A DNA stretch of 31,816 nt. It comes from Bacteroidota bacterium (GTDB lineage Bacteria; Bacteroidota; Bacteroidia; AKYH767-A; OLB10). The stretch is from positions 1 through 31,816 of the forward strand of contig JADKJB010000033.1 in NCBI GenBank assembly GCA_016722525.1, given 5' to 3'. Of this stretch, positions 18,145 to 27,413 are shown piece after piece (positions within the stretch are counted from its first letter, which is position 1; the number at the start of each line of letters is the position of its first letter). The notes below the pieces were generated by a model. That model saw nothing but the letters and a program-made list of their open reading frames with translations. It was not told the origin of the DNA and searched no databases. The translations under genes and the position numbers were made by a program.

Positions 18145-19547
18145 TCATTCCGGAGCGACCATTAACACGAATTCACCTTCTATGCTATGCGCTATTGGCA
18201 TATTACAATTAGAGCTGAGTATACTGTTGTCTTCATAAAGTGTTCCTGAAAAAAAGCCGCGAGTTATTGTGCCAGGTCCGGAATATTCTGTTAGTGTCGC
18301 CGTAGCACTGCCGTAACGGTCTATACGTGTACAGGAACTGTCTGGTTCGATTGTCCGTTGCTCATAATTCATAGTGTATGCTGAAAAGGCATCAGGAAAA
18401 AAAACCAAATTGGAATTATCTCCAGTGGGACCGTTCAATATTATGGTGGTCACTGAAGGATTATCGAATCCCAAGCCGAATACATTATATTGTGTGCCTC
18501 CTTGCCCCATTTCAGCAATAATTTGAAGTTGGCCACTCAAGCTCAATTGACAAAAAAACCCTGTTGAACCATCATTTAAGTAACCATATTCTTGTCCATC
18601 TATTCTCACTAGTAAATATTCTTCATCACCAACTACAGTGATATTGGAGGTAAGAAAATATGTTTTCGAACCTCCTAAAGTATTTCTACAATCCAATTGA
18701 ACCGAAACCGCTACCGGATTGTTCGCCGGTATTTGGTTGGGCGCTATATATATTGCACCACTAACGAAGGCATTCAATGATCCATGGCTGTTCGAAACAG
18801 GCGCTACCACTCCGTTCATTGTCCATTCCTTGATTCTGAAATAATCCCATTCCATTCCAAAAGGTGTTAAAGGCTTGAGATCAATGTCATTCCCTAGTAA
18901 ACTTAATGGAATCAGCGGCGCTAAATCCGGAACATCACCCAATGCCACGCTAAATGCGGTCACTTTTAACTGTATGGAATTACCTTTTGAACAGTGGATG
19001 AAGACGGGGTCATTGTGAAGTCCAAAAACCTGCCTAATACCCAATCACTGAAATGCGTTGTCGTGACTGTAACAGTGTTGGCATTCGTATCCAGTGAACT
19101 TTGCAGCAGGGCATTCCAGCTTCTATCAGCAGCCTGTGTAACTATCCCGAGAAAGTCTTCCGCGGTTTGCTGTAAAAGCTGATTGTCATAATGAAACGTG
19201 AGCTGCACTGGAATTGAAAATGTTGTTCCTTCCGGTTGCAACCGGTATCCGAAACCAAGTCCAAGAGGGGCCATATTCGTAATCGTTTGAATGGAGATAT
19301 TTGTTGCCGATGATACTGCTCCGGCCGGTATGGTAATGGTCAGTTTGCCATCTGCTGAATTGAGCGTTCCTCCTGATGGGTCTATTAATGCATTAGTTAT
19401 ATCACCGGTAGGTGTCCCGATAGCTGTGATTATAGGACCCGGGCTTTGCGGTATGTCCGGAGAGTCGCTTTTTTTACAGGATATGAAAATGGCTGAAAAA
19501 GCAAGTACAATAGCTGATAAATAGAGTTTTGATTTTGTAGTGTTCAT
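18145..19547 (-). CDS. Secreted lipoprotein with ZU5-like segment, unknown function (one frameshift)
   Basis: The start MNTTKSKLYLSAIVLAFSAI leads into a lipobox, FISC, followed by KKSDS, so it is an outer-surface or periplasmic lipoprotein. Residues about 50-115 (DPSGGTLNSADGKLTITIPA ... ISIQTIT) resemble a ZU5-like beta domain. The frame is lost near 18984, where CAAAAGG should read CAAAAAGG to give TVQKGNSIQLKV. It then continues for nearly 290 residues to the stop at 18145. That second part (DLAPLIPLSLLGNDIDLKPL ... GTITRGFFSGTLYEDN ... SIEGEFVLMV) has no domain I recognise with confidence. Its end resembles Bacteroidota beta-sandwich lipoproteins. The single missing A is probably a consensus error. 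The gene lies 38 bp from the one at 19586. Confidence 0.75.
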
Positions 19548-19585
19548 GGTATATGTATTTATTGGTATATTTCTTTATCAGACTA

Positions 19586-20578
19586 CTATTCTGTACCCAG
19601 CATGTTTTTTAGTGATTCAAAATCGACTGCTTTTTGAATGTTTGAGATGTTTTCATCATATACAGGATCTCCGTGAACGACTTTATATACAACCGTAAAG
19701 AACTGAGGAACCGATTTCGGTAATTTGCTATGATAATAACCAGTATTGGGTTTGATGGCATAAAAAGACCCCTTTGTTCCTTCCTCTACAAAACCATTAA
19801 ATCTTTCTTCGTCGTTCCACATACAAATGGCCGGATTGCTTAATTCGCTTTCGGGCTTTTTTAGATAATTATTTATGTTGTTCATGTATTTGTCATAATA
19901 CGCTGCTGAACTGCCTGCCTGTTGTATGGTTTTCTCCAGTTTTATTTTAGTGAGCAGCAGGTATTCTTTCCGGCTGACATACATAAAGGGAAGCGTATCA
20001 TTATAGGTAATCAACCATTGGTATTCTTTAACAAATTTTGGTTTGGTGCTATCACCCAAAGTCTCTTCCGAATAATAAAAACCGTCTCTTATTTGCGGCT
20101 TGTTTTTCATCTTTAAATACCCCCTGGGTTCATCATCGGGAAGTGTTGCTGCATAGAGTCCGCCTATCCATCCAATAGAATTCGCATATATGTTAACAGT
20201 TGTAGAGGTGGAAATCTGAACAAAATATTTCGACTTATCAGTACCGTTTACATCACACATGTACTTGAGTATGTACATAACGTATTGTAATGGATCTGAA
20301 ATCCAGATTTTTGCGGCGGGAAGGTGCTTTCCGAAAACTTTGCTGTAACTAACCTCGCAACCTGTAGGCTTATAATTTGCGCTGACCATTTGGTGGATAG
20401 CTGCTATAACGGCTTTTTCTTTTGTTAAATCTGCTGCAGTTACGTTTCGAATGAAGCCCTGTTGGCTGCCTTTCCAGGTGCCGGGTTTTTGAGCCAGTAA
20501 TTCTTCGTTGCAGTCTTGCGCTGATGATGACAGTGCTAAGCATGTTAAACTAATAAAATGGAGAATGATGATTTTCAT
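19586..20578 (-). CDS. Secreted protein of unknown function
   Basis: This 330-residue protein has a signal peptide (MKIIILHFISLTCLALSSSA). The mature part opens DCNEELLAQKPGTWKGSQQG, a motif I associate with uncharacterised Bacteroidota exported proteins. It contains three or four cysteines and no lipobox, membrane span or T9SS tail, so it is probably periplasmic. It may share a transcript with the lipoprotein 38 bp downstream. It faces away from the kinase at 20815 across a 236-bp gap. I do not recognise the family and give no function. Confidence 0.8.
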   Translation of the reverse strand: MKIIILHFISLTCLALSSSAQDCNEELLAQKPGTWKGSQQGFIRNVTAADLTKEKAVIAAIHQMVSANYKPTGCEVSYSKVFGKHLPAAKIWISDPLQYVMYILKYMCDVNGTDKSKYFVQISTSTTVNIYANSIGWIGGLYAATLPDDEPRGYLKMKNKPQIRDGFYYSEETLGDSTKPKFVKEYQWLITYNDTLPFMYVSRKEYLLLTKIKLEKTIQQAGSSAAYYDKYMNNINNYLKKPESELSNPAICMWNDEERFNGFVEEGTKGSFYAIKPNTGYYHSKLPKSVPQFFTVVYKVVHGDPVYDENISNIQKAVDFESLKNMLGTE

Positions 20579-20814
20579 TTTAATTGTAATGTCGAATGCA
20601 AATATCTACTATATTAGTCCGTTCGGTATCATGGAAAAGCATGATATTTGAGTCAGATGCTCAAAACCATGGAAAAATAGGAGGTTCACTACGGCTTGAT
20701 TATGTTCTTTTGCATCAAGATAGTATTTTATACAGAATTCAATGAAAACAAATATTTTTAACACAATGTCAACAAGGTATCAGGTTTGATTGAAAAAACT
20801 TTAACCGTCCATAT
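20579..20814. promoter_or_regulatory. Divergent intergenic region with 7-bp inverted repeat
   Basis: This gap separates two divergent genes, so it should carry both promoters. An inverted repeat TATCATG-6-CATGATA lies at 20627-20646. I cannot place a confident Bacteroidota -33/-7 pair. Confidence 0.45.
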
Positions 20815-22769
20815 ATGAAAAATTGTTTTGTATTATCAATCTTAGTGTCTGTATGTTCTGTTCTTTCAGCGCAAACAATCATGAACATGGATAGTTTACT
20901 TCGATTATTGCCATTGGCTAAGAAAGATACAAATACTGTGACACTTTATATAAATATCGGCCAACAGTATGAAACAGATGAACCGGAAACAGCTAAAAAA
21001 TATTACCGGATGGCCGGGGATCTCAGCAAAAAGATAGGTTATACAAAGGGAGTTATTTCATTTATCAATAACTATACTTACATTTTGAATATGCAGGGAA
21101 AGTATGATTCTTCCCTATTATTAAATCAACAAGCTGTTGAACTCTCAAAAAGCTCAAACGATTCGTTGAGTCTTGCCAAGACATTGTTTAACACAGGTAC
21201 TTCATACCGGAATTTAGGTGAGTATGAATCAGCGGTTCAGTACTATGAAGAAGGAAAGCAGATTTTCGAAAAATTAGGAGCTGAAGGCATAGGAGCTCAA
21301 GGGGATGACATCCTTCAGCTTCTTTACTATCAGATGCATCAATATTATAAGGGAATAGAGTTCGGAGAACGTTCAGTATCGAAATTTCGAAAATCTAATA
21401 ATCCGACCATGTTAGGAACATCTCTGACGAATCTCGGACTTAATTACCTTTCGATAAAGAACTTTGATAAAGCTATTTCCTTGTTTATTGAAGCGCTGGA
21501 AATAAGTAAAATAATTGGTGATAAAAATATGGAGCAAAGCCAATATTTGAATATTGGAACTGTTTTTTTACAAAAGGGAGATTTTGAAAAAATGAAGTTA
21601 TTCATGGATAAAGCTTTGGTTCTTTCAAAGGAACTTGAATTACGTGAAAGCGAATTGGTGGCAACTTTGGGTATATCCTACTATTACCAGTTTAAAAAAA
21701 TGTACAACCTGGCTGAACAATATGCCATTGAGGCATTGTCATTGTCTTATCGGTTCAATTTGAGAATTCAACGACAAAAAGTGTTCGCTCATTTTTCCAA
21801 TCTTGCGTATTCTATGCAGGACATGAAGCAGGGAGATTATTATGAGATACAAAATGTGCTCTTGGGAGATAGTATATTAAATGAAACCATCCAGGAAAAC
21901 ACATTAAAGCTTGAAAAAAAATATGAGACGGAAGAAAAAATAAGCCGGATAAATCAATTAGAAGCTGATAAACGATTGCAGCAGCTTTCAATTCGACAGA
22001 AAAACATATTTAATTATTTCTTAATTGCCGGATCTGCAATATTGATTATTATTACATTGCTATCATACCGCACCTATAAACAAAAACAAATATTGCAGCA
22101 ACAACGCATAAGAGGACTAGAAACCCAGCAGCACTTGGCTGCCACAGAAGCCGTATTAAAAGGAGAAGAACAGGAAAGGTCAAGGTTGGCAAAAGATTTA
22201 CATGATGGGTTGGGGGGAATGTTATCAGGAATTAAATATTCGTTTACTACCATGAAGGGAAATTTACTAATGACGCCTGAAAATCACCAGGCTTTTGAGC
22301 GTAGCATAGATATGCTGGACAGTTCAATAAAGGAAATGCGCAGGGTGGCTCATAATATGATGCCTGAAGCTTTAGAGCGGTTTGGGTTGGATACTGCATT
22401 GAAAGATTTTTGCAACGAAATCAATCAAAGCGGCGCATTAAATATAAACTATCAATCCATTGGTTTAGAAGGGGTTTTGATAGATCAAACAACAGCCATA
22501 ACACTCTATCGTGTTGTGCAGGAACTGATCAACAACACCATGAAACATGCAAAAGCTACTACTGCAATAGTACAATTGACCATATCGCAGGGACAGCTTT
22601 CACTTACTGTTGAGGATAACGGGATAGGATTTGATACCAGTATTCTGAAAGTAAATAAAGGGGCTGGATGGATGAATATTCAGAACCGGGTTGAGTTCCT
22701 TAAAGGAAACTTGACATCACTTCAAAACAAGGAGAAGGTACTTCCGTTCATGTTGAGTTGTTAAGTTAA
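20815..22769 (+). CDS. TPR-domain histidine kinase (HisKA_3, HATPase)
   Basis: A signal peptide (MKNCFVLSILVSVCSVLSAQ) leads to a periplasmic TPR array (about residues 35-345: ETAKKYYRMAGDLSKKIGY, SAVQYYEEGKQIFEKLG, KAISLFIEALEISKIIGDKN). A coiled-coil stretch and a membrane span at about 399-420 follow. The HisKA_3 domain has H463 in AKDLHDGLGG. The HATPase has N-box ELINNTMKHAKA and G1 VEDNGIGFD. The continuous frame ends at 22764 as NKEKVLPFMLSC. Shifting one base near 22735 gives the family ending EGTSVHVELLS with a stop at 22767-22769, so a lost base is likely and I give that end. The regulator starts 18 bp later. The two form a classic two-component operon. Confidence 0.92.
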
Positions 22770-22787
22770 ATCCTTACTCATAGTAAT

Positions 22788-23405
22788 ATGGCTATCAAAG
22801 TTTTTATTGTCGATGATCATTATATGGTAGTGGAGGGCATCCGTTCGATGTTGCTTCCTGAAATCAATATCGAATGGATGGGACATGCAATGAATGCCGC
22901 ATCCTGCCTGGCATTCCTAAACCAACAGCTACCGGATGTTTTACTATTGGATATTAACCTGCCCGATAAGAGCGGTATTGATTTGTGCAAAGAAATAAAA
23001 GAAAAATATCCTGATATACATATTTTGGGGCTTAGCTCCTTCAATCAGCAAAGCTACATTCAAAAAATGATACAAAATGGAGCATCAGGCTATGTTTTAA
23101 AAAATGCCTCACTTGAAGAAATCGTGAAGGCAATTGAAGTTGCGATGCGAGGTGATATTTTCTTAAGCAGTGAAGCCTCAGTAACCATGCGCGAGAACAA
23201 ATATGCTCAAATACCGGTAATTACAAGAAGAGAAAAGGAAGTGCTGAAGTTAATTGCAGAAGGCTTGACTAATAAAGAAATGGCAGAAAAGCTATTCATC
23301 AGCACTACAACTGTTGATACACACCGCAATAACCTGCTTTCTAAATTTAATGTGAAGAATACAGCAAACCTGATCCGGATGGCAGCTCAGTTTGATTTTA
23401 TTTAG
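22788..23405 (+). CDS. LuxR/NarL-family response regulator
   Basis: This intact 205-residue protein has a receiver domain with D9-D10, phospho-acceptor D55 in VLLLDINLPD, the S83/S84 switch in LGLSSF and K105 in GYVLKN. The GerE helix-turn-helix spans about 143-205 (ITRREKEVLKLIAEGLTNKE ... TTTVDTHRNNLLSKFNVKNT). It lies directly downstream of the TPR kinase and is surely its partner. Unlike the pair at 8754-13857, nothing separates the two genes. No specific target site can be seen. Confidence 0.95.
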   Translation: MAIKVFIVDDHYMVVEGIRSMLLPEINIEWMGHAMNAASCLAFLNQQLPDVLLLDINLPDKSGIDLCKEIKEKYPDIHILGLSSFNQQSYIQKMIQNGASGYVLKNASLEEIVKAIEVAMRGDIFLSSEASVTMRENKYAQIPVITRREKEVLKLIAEGLTNKEMAEKLFISTTTVDTHRNNLLSKFNVKNTANLIRMAAQFDFI

Positions 23406-23817
23406 TTTATTCTTATCACCCATTCATCCCCTCACATTTCTTAAATTCAAAGGGATTAACCGGATACATTTAGGCAAAAATAGTATTCTAAAATGGAAAA
23501 GGCGAAGTTTAAAGTTTAGCACATTGCACTTTATGCTGATATTGATCTCCCCGTCAGGTTGTTCACTTCATTCAGAAAATCATAATACAAAGAGAAAATT
23601 ATACCCTCACCCCTCTACAAAATACATCTCCATCTCTCCCTTGTTCTTTGCCTGAATTTTCACGCGGTGAACGCAGGTGAACGCAGGTGAACGTGCTACT
23701 GCTCGTTCGGAGTTCGTCTGCCCGAAGTTCGCACAACTGTTTATTAGAAGTTCGTAATACATTTGTATTCTCGTTTTGTGTTTGAGTAAGTTTTACTTCT
23801 AACTTTTCGATTGTCTT
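23406..23817. other. Gap with a short 10-bp tandem repeat
   Basis: No convincing gene is present. At 23666-23693 the unit GGTGAACGCA occurs almost three times. Near 23709-23756 the phrase 'agttcg' recurs around GCACAACTG. The minus frame of the truncated TPR-family gene continues into this gap past its stop, as KTIEKLEVKL. Confidence 0.5.
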
Positions 23818-24374
23818 CTATGCATTCGCTAATCTTGTGGCTTTGTTTTTTTCTGCCAACTTTGCTGTTGTCCATTTTGCTAATTTGTGATGCAAAGGCA
23901 AAAGCAAAGCCGCAATACAAACTAACGCGAGCAACATTAGGATAGGTGAGTGATGTGTAATTCTTTCTAAGAATGGAGGATGTAATAAATTGAGAAACTC
24001 AAAGACAAGTAGCAATGCGATCACTCCAAAAAAAAGTAATCAGTTTGGTATTGGCAATAAAACTTCGGCTAAGAATCAGAAACAAGATAATAAGATTAAC
24101 TAGTCCTATTGCCATCAAGGCATATTGAATAATTTTTTCTGTTCCTCTTCGAACTTTGTTTTTTCTACGGCTATCTCATGCTGCCGTAATTGTTCATTAA
24201 AGTCAAGTGTTTGTATGCGACTAATTTTGTATTACTGAAAACACTATCCCTTGTTTCAATCATTAGTTGTTGATATTTGAAAGGCCAGTCAATATGAGTT
24301 ATCTGTGAGTTGGTTTTAAATATGTAAAGCAAATAAAAGAAAGCAAAATTGTACTTAAATTTCGTCAAAATCAT
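23818..24374 (-). pseudogene. Membrane tail of a TPR-family protein, truncated and frameshifted
   Basis: With three small frame corrections the minus strand reads DSVFSNTKISRIQTLDFNEQ, LRQHEIAVEKTKFEEEQKK, YALMAIGLVNLIILFLILSR, LITFFGVIALLLVFEFLNLL, then LERITHHSPILMLLALVCIA and HHKLAKWTTAKLAEKN. This is the well-known C-terminal part of Bacteroidota TPR membrane proteins, with three hydrophobic spans. Normally several hundred residues of TPRs come first. Here only a short leader (MILTKFKYNFAFFYLLYIFK) precedes it, so the repeats have been lost. Breaks are near 24216 (missing A), 24140 and 24030 (A8 run). A TAG stands where the family usually continues KKTIEKLE. It is probably not functional. 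Confidence 0.6.
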
Positions 24375-24377
24375 GTG

Positions 24378-25073
24378 TCAGTTTTTAATCATTTCAGAGG
24401 TATCAATACCCTTTATGAGCAACCATAAGCAAAGCGATAATTCTCCAATAAAAATCGGGATAGCAAGATAAATAAACAATGGATTTTCAAAACCTTTCGA
24501 AAGGAACATTGTAAAGCTATTTACCAAATAACACAAACCCGTAAAGGCATAAAGTATCCCCAATATTTTGGGTAGCAATCTTGATTCATAAATTACATAC
24601 CCTACAATCAGACAATAAAATCCAAAGAACACCAATCCAATAGCATAGCCTTGTGACTGGATATTTAGTGATAGTAGAGAAAGGGTTGCAAGTCGATCCG
24701 GTTGGAAAGTATTCAGGTAAGTATCGTTGCTTAATATCAGTAATGGTGAAATTTGATTCAGAAGATTTACTGAAATTATGGCAGTTTGGATAATAACAAA
24801 TGCTACTGCTATTTGCAATAATAGCTTATTTGTTCGTTTGAATAAATAATAAATAATAAATATAGTCGGTAAACCCACTACAAAGTTGATTATGTCAGCA
24901 ACAAAACCCCAACGAAAAAGCATTTCGTTGGCTTGAATATTATGAGCGGTAGCCAAAGCATCGTTTGACACTGTCAATGCCTGCCTGACGAAAACTTCGG
25001 AAAATAATCCTGTAGCTATTACAATTAAATAGCAAAAGCCTGCAATTCGTGCTAAATTTTTATTTGAGATCAT
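24378..25073 (-). CDS. DUF4386 family membrane protein
   Basis: This intact 231-residue protein is strongly hydrophobic, with about six membrane spans. The start MISNKNLARIAGFCYLIVIA and the ANEMLFRWGFVADIINFVVG block are characteristic of DUF4386. The function of that family is unknown. Nothing in the neighbourhood links it to a pathway. It ends 4 bp before the truncated TPR-family remnant on the same strand. Confidence 0.88.
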   Translation of the reverse strand: MISNKNLARIAGFCYLIVIATGLFSEVFVRQALTVSNDALATAHNIQANEMLFRWGFVADIINFVVGLPTIFIIYYLFKRTNKLLLQIAVAFVIIQTAIISVNLLNQISPLLILSNDTYLNTFQPDRLATLSLLSLNIQSQGYAIGLVFFGFYCLIVGYVIYESRLLPKILGILYAFTGLCYLVNSFTMFLSKGFENPLFIYLAIPIFIGELSLCLWLLIKGIDTSEMIKN

Positions 25074-25362
25074 TTAGTTGGAAGTATAAATTTGATATTG
25101 ACGTTTTTCTATAGCTATCAGTTAAATTTACTTTTCGATCCATTGAGTTAGAAGGTTGTTTTCTTGCCTGACCGCAAACGGAAATCGGAATTAACGAAGT
25201 TTTAAAAATAGAGATACGTAGCACAACTGCCTGTTAGAAGTACAAAAGTTTGGATAACGCCTAATGCCCTCCTTTTCTAAATTGCGCTTAAACTCTTTGT
25301 TATGCGTTCGTTGTTCTTCTTCTAGTTACTGTCATCTATACTAACCGACATAATAAATAAAC
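25074..25362. other. Gap with attC-like boxes
   Basis: Read on the minus strand, a GCATAAC box (about 25305-25299) and a GTTATCC box (about 25256-25250) enclose about 55 bp. A further TTCTAACAGGCAGTTGTGC follows (about 25234-25216). The layout recalls a short integron attC site, but the inner arms pair poorly. Confidence 0.25.
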
Positions 25363-27127
25363 TTATTGTTTCAATATTTTAAATGTTTTTTTGTCATTTC
25401 CAATTCTCAAAAAAATAAATTCCCTTTGAGAGTCCACCCAGGTTTATGCTATTTGTTTTTTCGGAAAACATTCCGGTTGAAAGTAATATTCCCATGCTAT
25501 CTGTAATCTTATATGGTTCTTCAATAAAGGACTTATCTAAGGTGATGGTGACATAATCATTAAAGGGATTGGGTGATATCGAAACATTGGTGGTATTTGA
25601 ATTCAAATCTTCAACACCAGTTGGGTCACATGAACTTGAATGAGAACCAAGAAAACTTATTGTATTGTTAGGATGGCTTGTCCATTGGTTTTGGGATAAA
25701 GTCCATGAATTTTGAGGACCGGTAATGTTGAAGTTTCTTACAAGGGTATGGTCGAGAGTGCTACCTGTTCCAACAGACCAGAAGGTTCCCGGATTTACGC
25801 CTACCTCACCAATCACATCAAGTATATTTCCGTTTTTCTTTAAAACAACGGCATCGTTTCCGTTAAACTGGCATATCGTATTGGTGGCATCTGCCAGTGA
25901 CAATATGGCTGTGCTTGCTGATGGGTTTGCAATAACAAATACATCATTTGATGCAAGTGTACCTGTTAAACTGTAAGTAGCGCTTGCTGTTGTTGAGCCG
26001 TTGTTATAAGTTTCAATTGTATAAGGGGCAAGGTTGATTGCTGTAGAACCCGGATTATAAATTTCGAGTGCCTTATCGTTGGAACTTCCTTCGAGGTATT
26101 CAGAAAAAAATAATTCATTGCATGAACCGCCACCTCCCCCAACTATGTTTACAGCATAATCTTCTGTTTCTCCATACATGGTATTGGAACACGGATCAAC
26201 ACCCGAGGAGTTATGATTTCGCACCCGCATGCGGGTAATACCTGATAATGCAGTTGCCGGAACATTGAAATTGAATGATAAATTTTCGAAAGGAAGACTA
26301 TTATCAAGCTCGCCTAATTTTTCATTTGTGCTGAAGGTATTATCATGATTATAATCAATCCAAGCAGCAAAATAATTTGGGTCTGCTGATGATTGAACTA
26401 TTAAACTGTAATTACCCCCGGTATTTACATTGGTGGAAAGGTTTGTATAATTAATGTAAACAGGAGGTGGATTTAACCCGGTTACATTTGAAATGCTACC
26501 TAATGAAACAGAATTTATGAAACTACTGGGCCCCCGAAAACCACCGAAATTTGGGTAGCAATATGGATACGAACCTGCAGCAATATTAACGGTATAATCT
26601 TCGGCCTCACTAAAACTTGAAGGAGTACAAGGACCAGCTGAAACCAGACCTGAGCGCAGTCGCATTCGGGTTGTTCCTACTAAAGCGGTTACAGGTACAG
26701 TATAATTGATATAGCTAACCTGATTTGCTGATGCACCGGTAAATTGCCCGATTAATTCACCGGGATCTGTAAAATCAAAATCACCATTAAAATCGATATA
26801 TGCCGCACAGGTCAAAGTGCTGGGGCCAGAAAGAACCCAGAGAGAATATAAACCACCTTGGGCAATCTCATAAGGAACTACTATAGATGTATAATCTGTA
26901 TAATAGGGATAGTTTGATGGACTACCGCTTGCAGTTATCCCTGCCCAATAATTTGGTGTATAAACCCCTTGAATATAATTGGTGCCGGGTCCGGGATTGG
27001 AAGTTGGTGAACAATATTGTGCAATTGCGTTCGACATTAAAAACAGTGATGCTGAAATTGCTAAAATTAGATTTTTAGTCATTGGTTTGCTTCTAATATT
27101 TCGGTATTGGTGAATCTTTGATTTCAT
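25363..27127 (-). CDS. Secreted GEVED and lamin-tail-like protein with T9SS domain
   Basis: A leader with signal peptide (NLILAISASLFLMSNAIAQ) is followed by two GEVED domains. The first has YIDFNGDFDFTDPGELIG ... SFSEAEDYTVNI, and the second AWIDYNHDNTFSTNEKLGEL ... YGETEDYAVNI. A lamin-tail-domain-like part (about 335-490: ELFFSEYLEGSSNDKALEIY ... SWTLSQNQW) comes next. The T9SS type A domain starts at VSISPNPFNDYVTITLD. The open frame stops at 25394 as GIYFFENWK. Removing one base from the A7 run at 25409-25415 gives GIYFLRIGNDKKTFKILKQ, a standard tail, ending at 25363, which I use here. LTD-containing proteins of this kind sometimes accompany nucleases, but no nuclease domain is present. 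Confidence 0.88.
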
Positions 27128-27413
27128 TTTTGTTTATTGTTTTATATTGTTAAGTCTTTGATTGGTCTAGTTACAATGACGCATTACGTTTTGTTGGTTT
27201 AAGAAATTGGCGATTTCGAAGCACATAACTGCCAGCCACCACTAAACTTGATACGAAGCAAAAAGCTTCATTTAACCACAGAACCGCCAACTTCTTGTAG
27301 CTGCTGCTATGTGCTGCCTTGCTGTTAGGCCGAAGCACAAATGTTTGAGGTTCGCACCAAAGGTTGTTTGAAAGATTTGCATTCATTGTTGTAAATTTTT
27401 TTTTCTAATGGAA
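27128..27413. repeat. Gap with a candidate dispersed repeat and attC-like ends
   Basis: On the minus strand a segment from GGCCTAACAGCAAGGC (about 27332) to GGCAGTTATGTGC (about 27222) is about 110 bp long. It contains a GAAGC/GCTTC hairpin and the word GAAGCAC just outside both ends. The box GTTATGTGC resembles GTTGTGC at 25216 and ACAGTTGTGC near 23730. The 71-residue ORF across it looks spurious. Confidence 0.35.

Noticed and set aside
27171..27386. 71-residue minus-strand ORF in the gap
   Set aside because: It lies on the candidate dispersed repeat with its hairpin and has no recognisable domain, so I treat it as spurious.
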